Shown here: positions 6,122 to 10,727 of the stretch, in pieces | Layout: the number at the start of each line of letters is the position of its first letter | How positions within the stretch are numbered: the stretch's first letter is position 1 | DNA from: Chitinispirillaceae bacterium | Lineage (GTDB): Bacteria; Fibrobacterota; Chitinivibrionia; Chitinivibrionales; Chitinispirillaceae | DNA: 10,727 bases | Assembly: GCA_016926315.1 (NCBI GenBank) | Contig: JAFGOU010000141.1 | Coordinates: 1 to 10,727, forward strand | Direction of reading: 5' to 3' | Made by a program: the position numbers and the translations under genes | Notes under the pieces: generated by a model | The model's database searches: none | What the model saw: only the letters and a program-made list of their open reading frames with translations | Told to the model about the DNA's origin: nothing

Positions 6122-6346
6122 ATGAAAAACCTCTGGAAAGATCTGACCCTTGTCGGGGCCGGGGTGACCGGCGGTGTCGCGGTGGCGCTTATGGTAAAAG
6201 CGGCACAACAGCGAAACCACCCCGGCAGATATGAAAACCTTGGTAAAAGTGTCGACGAAAAGATCAGAGAGTCGAAGGATGCCCTCGAAAAGGCGACCGC
6301 GCATGTGTATGGCGTATTTGAGCAGATCAGGAACCTGAAGGTATAA
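6122..6346 (+). CDS. Small single-pass membrane protein with charged helix (paralogue B)
   Basis: This 74-residue protein has a glycine-rich hydrophobic helix (about residues 8-26, LTLVGAGVTGGVAVALMV). A polar linker and a C-terminal amphipathic helix (about 43-70) follow, including SVDEKIRESKDALEKATAHV. The helix matches the C-terminal part of the 4349 protein (DDKLRKLKVALEKATALL), so the two flank glgA as divergent paralogues. The ATG at 6122 is favoured over GTG at 6116 because GGAAGGAAGG ends six bases before it. It begins 43 bases after glgA. It resembles YtxH-like proteins in plan only; function unknown. Confidence 0.72.
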   Translation: MKNLWKDLTLVGAGVTGGVAVALMVKAAQQRNHPGRYENLGKSVDEKIRESKDALEKATAHVYGVFEQIRNLKV

Positions 6347-6380
6347 AAAACCGTCCGCACCTATTCAAAATGAGGGCCCC

Positions 6381-6617
6381 ATGAATTCGATCAAATGCTT
6401 TTTCAGTTGCCTTTACCGCACCATAACCCTCGGCGCCGTTGCCTTTACCGTCTGGAAGGTCGTTGGTTATTGGCAGAAAAGAAATGCGGAAATTCCCGGT
6501 GGTGCTATCGATGAATCATCCGGGGTCGACGCTGAAAAACGCGGGCAAACCGCAGGAAAGGCGGCGGCCGAAGGGCGAAGGCGGCACGGGGGAAACCCGG
6601 AAGGAGGGCCGCGATGA
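6381..6617 (+). CDS. Small membrane protein of unknown function
   Basis: This 78-residue frame has one hydrophobic segment near residues 13-29 (RTITLGAVAFTVWKVVGYW). A Gly/Ala/Arg-rich, low-complexity C-terminal half follows and looks poorly conserved. A weak GAGGG lies five bases before the ATG. Its TGA overlaps the ATG of the next short frame (ATGA at 6614-6617), a sign of translational coupling that supports both. It lies 34 bases after paralogue B and may be a third, divergent member of that small-protein set, but the tail similarity is not visible here. The C-terminal half could be an artefact of a frameshift, because another frame is open across 6439-6639. Confidence 0.5.
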   Translation: MNSIKCFFSCLYRTITLGAVAFTVWKVVGYWQKRNAEIPGGAIDESSGVDAEKRGQTAGKAAAEGRRRHGGNPEGGPR

Positions 6618-6758
6618 AATCACTGCAACGGGAAATTGATCTGGAGCGCGACGAGCCGGACGCCCGATCCCGGTAGCGTGGTCGATGTCCAGCGCGGGAT
6701 AGCCGGGCTTGTTATGGCTGAACTGGCGAAGCACCGTATGATTCCTCCGGGGAAGTAA
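6614..6758 (+). pseudogene. Short frameshifted gene, unknown function
   Basis: The ATG at 6614 follows GGAAGGAGG at good distance and overlaps the previous stop as ATGA. The frame stops after 20 residues at 6674-6676. Shifting by one base at the CCC run 6663-6665 restores an open frame to TAA at 6756-6758, giving 47 residues that read like a natural protein: MKSLQREIDLERDEPDA joined to DPGSVVDVQRGIAGLVMAEL and a basic end. One extra C there, by mutation or sequencing error, would explain the break. I do not recognise the family. Confidence 0.4.
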
Positions 6759-6927
6759 GAGGGTGCCGGAAAGTATCAAATGCCTGAAAATGCCGCTGTT
6801 ACTGGTTTTGCGAAAGTCATTCTCATAAACAGGAATGGTCCATCCGGGAAACAGGCGCGGAGAAGGAGGGCATTTTTCCCCTGCACCCGATTCAGAGCCT
6901 GTTCGGGATAGACGAATATGAATAAAA

Positions 6928-6979
6928 CGTCATTCCGGCGGCCTGTGGTGAGCTTGTCGAACCAAAGCCGGTATCCAGG
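6928..6979 (+). repeat. Composite dispersed repeat (one repeat nested in another)
   Basis: The outer parts, GTCATTCCGGC (6929-6939) and GCCGGTATCCAGG (6967-6979), together form the well-known GTCATTCCGGCGAAAGCCGG-type element, whose stem CCGGC/GCCGG is intact. In place of its usual short GAAA-type loop there are about 27 bases that include GGTGAGCTTGTCGAAC, the core of the other dispersed repeat in this window. The arrangement looks like insertion or loop exchange between two repeat families. Confidence 0.55.
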
Positions 6980-6985
6980 CCCCAA

Positions 6986-6999
6986 ATTTTGCGCAAAAT
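6986..6999. promoter_or_regulatory. Perfect palindrome ATTTTGCGCAAAAT, possible operator
   Basis: This 14-base perfect palindrome lies about 100 bases upstream of the predicted start for the BON gene promoter. The position suits a dimeric regulator or a sigma-54 activator. It does not match the CCCGWANNGGT motif seen upstream of the other promoters. Confidence 0.35.
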
Positions 7000-7067
7000 C
7001 GACGAACTTCAAAATAAGGGTTCCAGACAGACACCACATAGCAGTCCCAAACTCCGGGTCAATCAAT

Positions 7068-7081
7068 GGCGTGGTTATTGC
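7068..7081 (+). promoter_or_regulatory. Sigma-54-type promoter for the BON/CsbD cluster
   Basis: TGGCGTGGTTATTGCA (from 7067) has GG and GC ten bases apart and the TTGC box, with GGCG where the consensus has GGCA. Transcription would begin near 7093 and give a leader of about 165 bases that carries the hairpin at 7121-7178. Confidence 0.58.
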
Positions 7082-7110
7082 ATGGTAAGGTCTTATACAA
7101 CGAAGGGTAG

Positions 7111-7178
7111 TGCTATCGATAGCAGGCAGGGTCCCGGACCGGAGCCTTATTCCGGGAAGCGATAACCCGATGCCTGCT
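7111..7178 (+). promoter_or_regulatory. Palindrome plus nested leader hairpin, candidate cis-regulatory RNA
   Basis: TGCTATCGATAGCA (7111-7124) is a perfect palindrome. From 7121 a nested hairpin can form: AGCAGGCA (7121-7128) with TGCCTGCT (7171-7178), GGGT (7129-7132) with ACCC (7165-7168), and CCCGGA (7133-7138) with TCCGGG (7151-7156). The 5' arm is 18 continuous paired bases; the 3' arm has bulges of GA and AAGCGATA; the loop is 12 bases. No T-run follows, so it is not an intrinsic terminator. It lies in the predicted BON transcript, about 80 bases before the start codon. I recognise no known riboswitch. Confidence 0.5.
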
Positions 7179-7258
7179 TCGGTTTAGCCGGTTTAGAATG
7201 ACAATCCCCGGATTTCCCGGGAATTGAACGAATCATCCATCGAGAAGGAGACGGCGTC

Positions 7259-8035
7259 ATGAAGAGAAATCATTCGATATCTATGGGCATGTCCGCGGTG
7301 GTCATCATGGGCTTTTGTGGAACGCTGTTTGCAACCCAAACAAGCGATCGCATCGAATCCTCTGCGAAAAATTCGTATGTATTCAAGACCCACCTCAAGG
7401 GTGATGACATAAAAATAAAAGTATCGAACGACAGCATCGTGACCTTGACTGGAACGGTCTCTGAATGGTCGCATCGGTCGTTGGCTGAGGAAACCGTCGC
7501 CGGGATTGCCGGCGTAAAGCGGATCGATAACAAACTTGAAGCAAAGGGTGGACAACCTGCAGAGACGTCGGATGCCTGGATCGGCATGAAAGTGAAAACC
7601 ACGCTGATGTTTCATCGGAATGTAAGCGGTCTGAACACGGAAGTTGCTGTAAAAGAGGGCGTTGTCACCTTGCGCGGCAAGGCGTCGAGCGAAGCGCAAA
7701 AAGAGCTGGCGACGGAATATGCCAGGGATGTCGAAGGGGTGAAAAACGTCACTAATGACATGGCCGTGGAAAAGGCCGGGAAAACAGCCGTTGAAAAGAT
7801 TGGCGATTTTATCGATGATGCATCCATTACCTCTCAGGTGAAACTCGCCCTGCTGTTTCATCGCTCGACCAGCGCGGTCAAGACAAAGGTGGAAACAAAA
7901 GACGGAACAGTAACGGTAACCGGCGTGGCGAAGAATGCCGCGGAAAAGGAGCTGGTGAGCAAGCTTGTCGGAGACATAAACGGAGCGAAAGCGGTAAAAA
8001 ACGAGATGACCGTTGAGAAGGTGTCGGGTAAATAG
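7259..8035 (+). CDS. Exported protein with three BON domains (OsmY-like)
   Basis: This 258-residue protein has a signal peptide (about 1-26, cleavage after LFA). Three BON domains follow at about 29-96, 103-171 and 187-254. Each shows the family's hydrophobic strand and glycine signature: DSIVTLTGTVSE (58-69), EGVVTLRGKASSE (133-145) and DGTVTVTGVAKNA (215-227). Each ends in a gly-val/ala-lys turn (GVKRIDN, GVKNVTN, GAKAVKN). Domains 2 and 3 are clearly more alike, with LMFHRNVSGLNT and LLFHRSTSAVKT, which suggests internal duplication. BON proteins such as OsmY are periplasmic, bind membranes or folding barrel proteins and are induced by osmotic or stationary-phase stress; OsmY has two BON domains. 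AAGGAG is well placed before the ATG. It heads a run with the WIDHR protein and CsbD, preceded by a sigma-54-type promoter and structured leader. Confidence 0.9.
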   Translation: MKRNHSISMGMSAVVIMGFCGTLFATQTSDRIESSAKNSYVFKTHLKGDDIKIKVSNDSIVTLTGTVSEWSHRSLAEETVAGIAGVKRIDNKLEAKGGQPAETSDAWIGMKVKTTLMFHRNVSGLNTEVAVKEGVVTLRGKASSEAQKELATEYARDVEGVKNVTNDMAVEKAGKTAVEKIGDFIDDASITSQVKLALLFHRSTSAVKTKVETKDGTVTVTGVAKNAAEKELVSKLVGDINGAKAVKNEMTVEKVSGK

Positions 8036-8054
8036 AACGAGAGAGAAACGTCGC

Positions 8055-8507
8055 ATGAAAACAACAGCAGGATTGTGGATCGATCATCGGAAAGCGGTCG
8101 TCGTGACGCTGTCGGATGTTGGGGAAAAAACCGAGCAGATACCGTCGAACGTCGAAAAGCAGCTCGGACGTATCAACGGCAAACGGTCGACGGTCTCCTT
8201 TGAATCGCAACGGGTCCAGGCAGACGACCGGCAGCAGCGCGGATTTACCAAACACCTCGACGTTTTTTATGAAAAGGTGAAGTCGTCCGTTCATGACGCG
8301 CAATCCGTCCTGATCTTCGGCCCGGGCGAGGCAAAGGGCGAGTTGAAGAAACGCCTGGAGCGCAACAATCACGACAACCGTGCGGTGGCAATTGAATCGG
8401 CCGATAAGATGACGGACCATCAAATTGTAAACAAGGTCCGGCGTCACTTTACGGAAAAGGATGCCGGGCAGGAGCACCTATCCTTCACCAAGGGAGTTTC
8501 AGTATGA
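8055..8507 (+). CDS. WIDHR-motif protein, eRF1-domain-like family
   Basis: This 150-residue protein opens with AGLWIDHRKAVVV, continues with a variable middle and then has SVLIFGPGEAKGELKKRL (about 96-113) and AIESADKMTDHQIVNKV (about 124-140). The WIDHR start and the GPxxAKxEL motif define a common but poorly studied bacterial family. Members are often annotated as translational machinery proteins, and similar short proteins have been related to the eRF1 central domain (bacterial baeRF group). The function is not established, and assignment to ribosome release or rescue is inference. I start at the ATG at 8055, preceded by GAGAG and matching the family's start; an upstream ATG at 8013 lies within the BON gene. 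It begins 19 bases after that gene, and its TGA overlaps the csbD ATG as ATGA, so the three are co-translated. Confidence 0.8.
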   Translation: MKTTAGLWIDHRKAVVVTLSDVGEKTEQIPSNVEKQLGRINGKRSTVSFESQRVQADDRQQRGFTKHLDVFYEKVKSSVHDAQSVLIFGPGEAKGELKKRLERNNHDNRAVAIESADKMTDHQIVNKVRRHFTEKDAGQEHLSFTKGVSV

Positions 8508-8692
8508 AAAACCTTAGAATCAAGGGAATTTTGAATGAAACAGCGGGAAAAATCAAGCAGAAAATCGCCGGGATAACGGGCGATGACGCGCTTTTAGTAA
8601 AAGGGAAAAAGGACGAGGTGGTGGGAAAAGCGCAGAAAAAACTTGGGAAAGCACAGGAAGAGTTGCACGACATTGTTGAAAAAGAGGCATGA
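8504..8692 (+). CDS. CsbD-family stress protein
   Basis: This 62-residue, very Lys/Glu-rich helical protein has the CsbD-family pattern: an opening KGILNETAGKIKQKIAGITGD followed by KGKKDEVVGKAQKKLGKAQ. Length fits the family (about 55-70). CsbD is a sigma-B-dependent general stress protein in Bacillus subtilis, and E. coli YjbJ is the abundant homologue. Their biochemical role is unknown. Translation is probably coupled to the upstream gene through the ATGA overlap, and GGGAG lies 8-12 bases before the ATG. A short inverted repeat follows the stop (ACGCC 8693-8697, GGCGT 8707-8711) but without a T-run. Confidence 0.88.
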   Translation: MKNLRIKGILNETAGKIKQKIAGITGDDALLVKGKKDEVVGKAQKKLGKAQEELHDIVEKEA

Positions 8693-8924
8693 ACGCCGGA
8701 TCCAATGGCGTCGCAGCGCTCCGTTATATTTGAAGCTGGCATAGACTCCGGGTAAAGCGCCGAAATAAACAGCGCGGAGGGGTTTCACCGGCGTGGTGTT
8801 ACTCGTTAGGCTATTTGTCAGACGGTGAATATGAGTAACGAGTCTTGTTCCATAGTTAAAATCATGGTAATCGTGGTTTTATTCCGGAGAATCCGGGTTA
8901 GACTAAAAAAGGCAGGAGGAAAAT
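8693..8924 (+). other. Gap between csbD and small membrane protein gene
   Basis: No gene is seen. There is a weak hairpin just after csbD and a pair of overlapping inverted repeats with a long loop (GTTACTC 8798-8804 with GAGTAAC 8833-8839; ACTCGTT 8801-8807 with AACGAGT 8837-8843). No GG-N10-GC promoter is found. A sigma-70-like TTGTTC (8845 onward) lacks a convincing -10 partner. The following gene may be read from the upstream promoter or from one I cannot recognise. Confidence 0.4.
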
Positions 8925-9077
8925 ATGGCCAATATACTTTGGGTAGCCGGTCTGGTTCTTATCATTATGTGGGTGCTAGGGTTGATCACGTCGTATACCC
9001 TTGGCGGCGGTATTCATGCGTTGCTGGTAATTGCGGTCATTTCGATCGTTATCTGGTTCGTTGTCGGCCGCAAATAA
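8925..9077 (+). CDS. Lmo0937-type small membrane protein
   Basis: This 50-residue protein has two hydrophobic helices (about 3-19 and 32-47) separated by a glycine turn (TSYTLGGGIH) and a short basic end (GRK). The pattern MANILWVAGLVLIIMWVLGL, then GGxIHALLVIAVI and a tail ending VIW, is that of the Lmo0937 family, tiny proteins often found beside CsbD and other stress genes. AGGAGGA directly precedes the ATG with four to five bases between. Both helices and the turn are complete, so it is not a fragment. The function is unknown; it is expected in the inner membrane as a helical hairpin. Confidence 0.85.
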   Translation: MANILWVAGLVLIIMWVLGLITSYTLGGGIHALLVIAVISIVIWFVVGRK

Positions 9078-9110
9078 GACCGTCCGGCGGGAACGCGCAT
9101 GGTAATGAAT

Positions 9111-9122
9111 AGTGGTACCACT
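9111..9122. promoter_or_regulatory. Perfect palindrome AGTGGTACCACT, possible operator
   Basis: A 12-base perfect palindrome sits between the small membrane protein gene and the first barrel gene, seven bases before the AAGGAG of the latter. A dimeric repressor bound here, or a hairpin in the mRNA, could affect expression of the barrel gene. I see it only once in the window. Confidence 0.35.
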
Positions 9123-9139
9123 TGAAAAAAGGAGCCGTT

Positions 9140-9676
9140 ATGTGGAAAAAAACGTTTCTCTTGGCAGGGCTTGTCTCGTTCATGGCTGCTCAGGCGGGTG
9201 CCACCGGTATAAGTATCGGCCCCCAGCTTGGCTATTATAAAGCGCGGGATGCGGACAATGGGTCGTTCATCGGCGGCGTGACCGGTCGGTTAAAATTTAC
9301 GCCGGTCCTTGGCGCCGAAGCGTCGATCAACTATCGTCAGGAAAGTTATGCGAATGATCTGGTGACGGTCAGGAGCTGGCCGGTAATGGTGACCGGCTTG
9401 CTGTATCCGGTACCCTTTGTTTATGGGGCGATCGGCGCGGGCTGGTACAATGTGACCTTTGACTACAACCAGCGCCTGTTACCGGTCCTTGCCGACGAGA
9501 CAAAACAGCGATTCGGGTGGCATTTCGGCGGCGGTGTCGAAGCGCCGGCGGGTCCGAGCATCAAATTGATAGGCGATATACGCTACGTCTTTATTGATTA
9601 TGATTTTCAGGAGGTCCCGGGAAACCCGAAAAACGACTTTTTTGTGATCATGGCCGGGGTTCTGTTCGTTTTATAA
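9140..9676 (+). CDS. Small outer-membrane beta-barrel protein
   Basis: This 178-residue protein has a signal peptide (about 1-22, cleavage after AGA in QAGATG). The rest alternates hydrophobic and polar residues with many Gly/Tyr, as in an eight-stranded barrel: ISIGPQLGYYKARD, GSFIGGVTGRLKFTPVLGAEASINYR, VYGAIGAGWYNVTFDY and IKLIGDIRYVFIDYDF. It ends in FFVIMAGVLFVL, a plausible C-terminal beta strand, though with L rather than the usual F. Length and plan fit the OmpX/OmpW-like or porin-family group; I cannot name a ligand. I choose ATG at 9140 because AAGGAG ends five bases before it; an in-frame TTG at 9122 lies upstream of that site. It is followed 50 bases on by a second small barrel gene. 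Confidence 0.82.
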   Translation: MWKKTFLLAGLVSFMAAQAGATGISIGPQLGYYKARDADNGSFIGGVTGRLKFTPVLGAEASINYRQESYANDLVTVRSWPVMVTGLLYPVPFVYGAIGAGWYNVTFDYNQRLLPVLADETKQRFGWHFGGGVEAPAGPSIKLIGDIRYVFIDYDFQEVPGNPKNDFFVIMAGVLFVL

Positions 9677-9726
9677 TTCGAGGCTGAAACCGGCCATTTA
9701 CACTTCAACCAAGGAGCACGTACCAC

Positions 9727-10221
9727 ATGAAGCATGTACACTATGCAGTCATCACCTTGTTGCTGTTTGTCTTTGCATCGCTCTCCATTGCCCAGGAACG
9801 ACGTTTCGGTCTTGGGGTAATCATCGGTGAACCCACGGGTATCAGCGCAAAGCTATGGGTTTCACCGGTAAACGCTTTCGATTTCGGGCTCGGGTGGTCC
9901 CTTGGCGGCGACCGTATCCACCGCTATGACGGCGGCTACGATGGAAGCAGCCGCGTTCACTTTCACATGGATTACCTCTGGCACTGGTTTAATGCCATCC
10001 ACTCGTCGGAACGTTTTCCCCTGTATACCGGGATCGGCGGGCGAATCAATACCGGCGCAGGGTACGACGCCAACGCCGCAGTCCGGGGAGTGATCGGTAT
10101 CGCGTGGCTGCCCCACCAGACGCCGATCGATATCTTTCTCGAAATCGTTCCCTCTCTCCAGGTCGTACCGTCAACCGGCTTCGGCATCGATGCCGGGCTT
10201 GGAATTCGATATTTCTTTTAA
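9727..10221 (+). CDS. Small outer-membrane beta-barrel protein, BAPKO_0422/DUF3996-like
   Basis: This 164-residue protein has a signal peptide (about 1-22, cleavage after SIA). A Gly/aromatic barrel sequence follows and ends in GLGIRYFF, a classic C-terminal strand with terminal Phe for BAM recognition. The opening GLGVIIGEPTGISAKLWVSPVNAFDFGLGWSL resembles the DUF3996/BAPKO_0422 group, in which a GxPTGxxxKxW strand begins the barrel; I make this link from memory of the pattern, so family confidence is moderate. HFHMDYLWHWFNA and the GIGGRI strand follow. AAGGAG lies about 12 bases before the ATG, slightly far. It is in tandem with the barrel gene at 9140 but shows no obvious sequence similarity to it, so this is not a simple duplication. 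Confidence 0.82.
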   Translation: MKHVHYAVITLLLFVFASLSIAQERRFGLGVIIGEPTGISAKLWVSPVNAFDFGLGWSLGGDRIHRYDGGYDGSSRVHFHMDYLWHWFNAIHSSERFPLYTGIGGRINTGAGYDANAAVRGVIGIAWLPHQTPIDIFLEIVPSLQVVPSTGFGIDAGLGIRYFF

Positions 10222-10239
10222 GGGAGGCGGAGGACAACC

Positions 10240-10320
10240 ATGCCTGGTGTACGTCAAAAAATTCCCGATTTTCAGTGTCATTTCGAGCCCTTCGGCAACC
10301 CTTCGACAAGCTCAGGGTGA
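10240..10320 (+). other. Short frame that runs into the repeat island
   Basis: An ATG at 10240 has a strong ribosome-binding site (GGAGGCGGAGG). The frame continues for only 26 residues, the last 15 or so encoded by the dispersed repeat, and stops at 10318-10320. It may be the start of a gene cut off when the repeat arrived, or chance. I do not recognise the 12 residues before the repeat. Confidence 0.2.
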
Positions 10321-10410
10321 CAACTGGTCGAGAAATCTTCCGTAATGAATTCAACGGTATAGATTTCTCACAGAGGTTACTCCGAGTACTTCAAGGGTTT
10401 CGAAATGACA
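10276..10410. repeat. Palindromic repeat island (MITE-like), with nested dispersed repeat
   Basis: The outer arms TGTCATTTCGAGCCCTT (10276-10292) and AAGGGTTTCGAAATGACA (10393-10410) are near-perfect inverted copies. The inner arms GAGAAATCT (10330-10338) and AGATTTCTC (10361-10369), with CCGT/ACGG inside, make a hairpin of about 40 bases. Between the left arms sits the dispersed core TTCGACAAGCTCAGGGTGA (10302-10320). TGTCATTTCGAG and GAGAAATCT are the halves of a known type of dispersed repeat. No coding capacity for mobility is present, so it would be a non-autonomous element. It fills most of the gap between the second barrel gene and the glycosyltransferase. Confidence 0.6.
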
Positions 10411-10459
10411 GGAGCACTAGTTTCCGGACAGACACTAACTGCCAGAACAGGAGTGAAAC

Positions 10460-10727
10460 GTGACGGATGATAAAGCCGCGGCCATAGCAAAAAACGGCGC
10501 GATCAGACGGATCGCCTTTATCGGCAACTACCAGCCGCGGCAGTGCGGCATTGCAACGTTCACCACCGATTTATGCGAAGCGTATGCCGCCGCTTACGCC
10601 GATTCGTCGTGCATCGCGCTTCCGGTGAATGATAACGAGGCCGGTTACGAGTATCCGCCCCGGGTCCGGTTCGAGCTTTCGGAGAAGGACATACGCTCCT
10701 ACCGCCGTGCCGCGGATTTTTTGAATA
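10460..10727 (+). CDS. Glycosyltransferase family 4 (N-terminal part, cut by window end)
   Basis: The first 89 residues are present. The GTG at 10460 follows AGGAG with six bases between. RRIAFIGNYQPRQCGIATFT begins the GT-B N-terminal Rossmann fold with its glycine turn. VNDNEAGYEYPPRVRFELSEKD and the helix SYRRAADFLN continue the pattern of a GT4 subgroup that has the PRQCGIATFT signature and is often encoded beside glycosidase genes. The sugar donor and acceptor cannot be told from this part, and the C-terminal nucleotide-sugar domain lies outside the window. With glgA upstream it may belong to a glycan or storage-sugar locus, but the repeat island separates it from the preceding genes, and I see no promoter of the sigma-54 type directly before it. 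Confidence 0.85.
   Translation, partial: MTDDKAAAIAKNGAIRRIAFIGNYQPRQCGIATFTTDLCEAYAAAYADSSCIALPVNDNEAGYEYPPRVRFELSEKDIRSYRRAADFLN

Larger units (their letters stand above)
6759..7258 (+). promoter_or_regulatory. 500-base intergenic region: repeat, promoter and structured leader
   Basis: No gene is supported. In order it holds unremarkable sequence (6759-6920), a composite dispersed repeat (6928-6979), a 14-base palindrome (6986-6999), a sigma-54-type promoter (7068-7081), a 14-base palindrome (7111-7124) and a large nested hairpin (7121-7178). A ten-base palindrome TTCCCGGGAA lies at 7214-7223, and AAGGAG serves the BON gene at 7244-7249. A 43-residue frame from 6780 lacks a ribosome-binding site. 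Confidence 0.55.

Noticed and set aside
6780..6911. 43-residue plus-strand frame from ATG 6780
   Set aside because: It has no ribosome-binding site, and its Arg-rich low-complexity second half shows no family resemblance.
6776..7066. 96-residue minus-strand frame in the large intergenic region
   Set aside because: It crosses the composite repeat and the sigma-54-type promoter, and has no signature or ribosome-binding site.
7193..8056. 287-residue minus-strand frame opposite the BON gene
   Set aside because: It is antisense to a gene with a clear signal peptide and three BON domains; its Phe/Arg/His-rich composition is typical of a reverse-strand shadow.
8825..9112. 95-residue plus-strand frame across the Lmo0937-type gene
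   Set aside because: The small membrane protein in another frame has a perfect ribosome-binding site and family pattern; this frame does not.

Overview
The window comes from a Gram-negative bacterium. It encodes Sec-exported outer-membrane beta-barrels and OmpA-type peptidoglycan anchors, and it appears to use sigma-54 promoters. The phylum cannot be fixed from the sequence. Short dispersed repeats of the TTCGACAAGCTCAGGGTGA and GTCATTCCGGC/GCCGGTATCCAG kinds are common in environmental genomes, and the long-leadered OmpA-plus-glycogen locus would fit FCB-group or delta-proteobacteria-like lineages, but that is only a guess.

Layout. 1-234: non-coding, with one dispersed repeat. 235-648 (minus): a stand-alone CheY-like receiver. 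649-1019: divergent regulatory region with a sigma-54-type promoter on each strand. 1020-2226: apparent three-gene operon of a 78-residue unknown protein, a barrel-less OmpA-like protein and the C-terminal third of a YihY/BrkB membrane protein. 2227-2644: regulatory region and long structured leader with a third sigma-54-type promoter. 2645-6758: full-length OmpA-type barrel protein, a small membrane protein, glycogen synthase (glgA), a paralogue of the small membrane protein, another small membrane protein and a short frameshifted gene. 6759-7258: a composite repeat, the fourth sigma-54-type promoter and a strong leader hairpin. 7259-9077: a stress-type cluster of a triple-BON periplasmic protein, a WIDHR-motif eRF1-like protein, CsbD and an Lmo0937-type small membrane protein. 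9140-10221: two small outer-membrane barrels. 10222-10459: a palindromic repeat island. 10460-end: the start of a family-4 glycosyltransferase.

How it may work together (inference). Four GGCR-N6-TTGC sites, each with exact GG-N10-GC spacing, sit in the four largest intergenic regions and each points at a gene. This suggests one sigma-54 regulon that remodels the envelope (OmpA tethers, barrels, BON and small membrane proteins) and carbon storage (glgA, GT4) under stress or at growth arrest. The activator is not in the window; the receiver-only protein lacks AAA+ and DNA-binding domains. The points most worth following are the sigma-54 set with a possible shared upstream motif, the nested hairpin in the BON leader, the barrel-less OmpA paralogue that has lost its peptidoglycan-binding arginine, and the paralogous small membrane proteins on either side of glgA.
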